51,972 bases of DNA from Betaproteobacteria bacterium (GTDB lineage: Bacteria; Pseudomonadota; Gammaproteobacteria; Burkholderiales; Casimicrobiaceae). The stretch is from assembly GCA_018971195.1 (NCBI GenBank), contig JAGXBK010000004.1:1-51972 (forward strand), given 5' to 3'. Under the pieces are notes generated by a model. That model did not search any database. It was not told the origin of the DNA and worked only from the letters and a program-made list of their open reading frames with translations. Made by a program: the position numbers and the translations under genes. Below, in pieces: positions 50,881 to 51,972 of the stretch; within the stretch, counting starts at the first letter, position 1; the number at the start of each line of letters is the position of its first letter.

Positions 50881-51846
50881 TTGGCGACCGAGCTTTCGGT
50901 CGCTGCCGACGCGCGCGGATCGCGAAACGGCATCCTGATCGCAACCGGCATCATGGCGGGGCTCCTCGCGGTGGCGCCGCTGGCGAACGTGTACCCGGTG
51001 ATCGTCGAGAAGGCGATGTGCTTCGCGCTGTTCGCCTGCGCCTTCAATCTGCTGCTGGGCTTCGGGGGCCTGCTCTCGCTCGGCCACGCGATGTTCCTCG
51101 GCACGGCGGGCTACGTCTGCGCCTACGCCGCGAAGCGATTGGGTTTCCCCCCCGAGCTTGCGATCGCTGCGGGGACCGCGGCCTCGGCCGCGCTCGGGCT
51201 GGTCGTCGGCGCGCTGGCGATCCGCCGGCAGGGCATCTATTTCTCGATGATCACGCTCGCGATCGCGCAGATGATGTACTTCCTGTACGTGCAGGCACCT
51301 TTCACGCACGGCGAGGACGGCATCCAGGGGGTGCCGCGCGGCCGGCTCTTCGGCATGATCGACCTCTCGCAATCGCTCGCGATGTACTACACGGTGCTGG
51401 TGGTGTTCATTGCGGCATTCCTGCTGATCTACCGGATCATCCACTCGCCGTTCGGCCAGGTGCTGAAGGCGATCCGCGAGAACGAGCCGCGCGCGGTCTC
51501 GCTGGGCTACGACGCCGACCGCTACAAGCTGCTGGCGTTCGTGCTGTCCGCGACGCTCGCGGGGCTGGCCGGCGCGCTCAAGGCCATCGTATTCCAGCTG
51601 GCGTCGCTGACCGATGTCCACTGGAGCATGTCCGGCGAAGTCGTCCTGATGACCCTGCTCGGCGGGATGGGGACGATCTTCGGGCCGGTGGTCGGGGCGT
51701 TCATCATCGTCGCGCTCGAGAACTACCTGGCCGGCTTCGGCGAGTGGGTGACGGTCATCACCGGCGCGATATTCGTCGTCTGCGTGCTCGCATTCCGTCG
51801 CGGCGTCGTGGGCGAGGCCGGCGCCTGGTGGCGGCGGCGCGGCTGA
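50881..51846 (+). CDS. livM: HAAT-family ABC transporter permease LivM-type
   Basis: Partner permease of 321 residues, TTG start at 50881 with GGGAG in the end of livH. Characteristic stretches are NLLLGFGGLLSLGHAMFLGT, the ATPase-coupling loop PFGQVLKAIRENEPRAVSLG and TLLGGMGTIFGPVVGAFIIV. It completes a five-subunit importer (livG, livF, binding protein, livH, livM). An Arg/Trp-rich tail (WWRRRG) ends the protein. Confidence 0.94.
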   Translation: MATELSVAADARGSRNGILIATGIMAGLLAVAPLANVYPVIVEKAMCFALFACAFNLLLGFGGLLSLGHAMFLGTAGYVCAYAAKRLGFPPELAIAAGTAASAALGLVVGALAIRRQGIYFSMITLAIAQMMYFLYVQAPFTHGEDGIQGVPRGRLFGMIDLSQSLAMYYTVLVVFIAAFLLIYRIIHSPFGQVLKAIRENEPRAVSLGYDADRYKLLAFVLSATLAGLAGALKAIVFQLASLTDVHWSMSGEVVLMTLLGGMGTIFGPVVGAFIIVALENYLAGFGEWVTVITGAIFVVCVLAFRRGVVGEAGAWWRRRG

Positions 51847-51872
51847 GCGTGCCGGGCGACGCGTCCCCGCGT

Positions 51873-51902
51873 TTGACCCGCACTGCCGCAAAGCGTTAAA
51901 AT
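51873..51902 (+). promoter_or_regulatory. Sigma-70 promoter for a gene beyond the right edge
   Basis: TTGACC (51873-51878), 18-base spacer, TAAAAT (51897-51902). It starts a transcript near 51909. No start codon with a ribosome site is seen before the window ends at 51972. A stem, CCGGCC (51940-51945) with GGCCGG (51958-51963), lies in the presumed leader. Confidence 0.6.
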
Positions 51903-51972
51903 CCAAAGGTTTTGGCGGCAGGTCCGCGCGATCGGCGGTCCGGCCCGGCGGCGTCTTGGCCGGGGGGCGGAC

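Noticed and set aside
1-51972. CRISPR array, tRNA or rRNA gene, insertion sequence or phage genes
   Set aside because: No regularly spaced repeats, cloverleaf-like stretches, transposase motifs or phage structural proteins were seen. The only mobile-type element is the intein.

Overview
The window reads as a piece of chromosome from a high-GC (mostly about 65-75% by hand counts of single lines) betaproteobacterium, probably Burkholderiales-like. The reasons are the rpsF-priB-rpsR-rplI-dnaB order with a PriB gene between the S6 and S18 genes, an arn lipid A operon followed by bcp and a PIN-PhoH gene, a BepA-like M48 peptidase, DUF4124-type and PF10023-type small families, and many genes coupled by 4-base ATGA overlaps. 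Coding density is very high. No gene-free stretch exceeds 300 bases; the longest are 23345-23566 (promoter and structured leader of rpsF), 4832-5044 (divergent promoters) and 8154-8357 (upstream of a response regulator; nothing recognised inside). I found no tRNA, rRNA, CRISPR array or insertion sequence.

Layout. 1-2691: the end of an S9 peptidase gene, then ispD and ispF of the MEP isoprenoid pathway, all coupled. 2748-8153: an OmpR/EnvZ-type two-component pair, a divergent Spy/CpxP-like periplasmic gene, and a second system (LuxR-type regulator plus membrane hybrid kinase). 8358-10838: a BepA-like M48 peptidase divergent from moaC and a small membrane protein. 10844-20291: a hexuronate block made of mannonate dehydratase (manD), a FadR-type GntR regulator, a complete ABC importer, a fructuronate reductase-like enzyme and uronate isomerase (uxaC). 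Together these would import a sugar acid and convert glucuronate to fructuronate, mannonate and 2-keto-3-deoxygluconate. The regulator and manD share one intergenic region in which two opposed promoters overlap a three-half-site GTGGT operator. 20339-23344: a DUF4124 protein, an aminotransferase and a putative lipoprotein aminopeptidase.

23345-30840: ribosomal S6, PriB, S18 and L9, a terminator, then a replicative helicase gene dnaB interrupted by a full-length 421-residue intein with both LAGLIDADG acidic residues. After dnaB comes a lower-GC two-gene cassette: a SEC-C/TPR protein and a GH99-like/GT2 fusion, probably surface-glycan related. 30928-40417 (minus strand): a complete L-Ara4N lipid A operon (arnT, one flippase subunit, arnB, arnC, arnA split into two genes, arnD), followed by bcp and PIN-PhoH. 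40478-42524: an acetyltransferase and an unusual cysS.

42680-44561 (minus): ATP:cob(I)alamin adenosyltransferase coupled by overlaps to an ECF sigma factor and its anti-sigma factor. 44649-51846: an acyl-CoA ligase and a crotonase-fold protein lacking the usual catalytic glutamates, followed by a complete branched-chain-type (HAAT) ABC importer (livG, livF, binding protein, livH, livM). This looks like an uptake and CoA-activation unit for an unknown organic acid. The window ends at a strong promoter for a gene lying beyond it.

No unambiguous new defence or mobile system is visible. The points most worth following are the dnaB intein with its neighbouring foreign-looking glycan cassette, the shared uronate operator, and the catalytically altered crotonase in the ligase-transporter operon.
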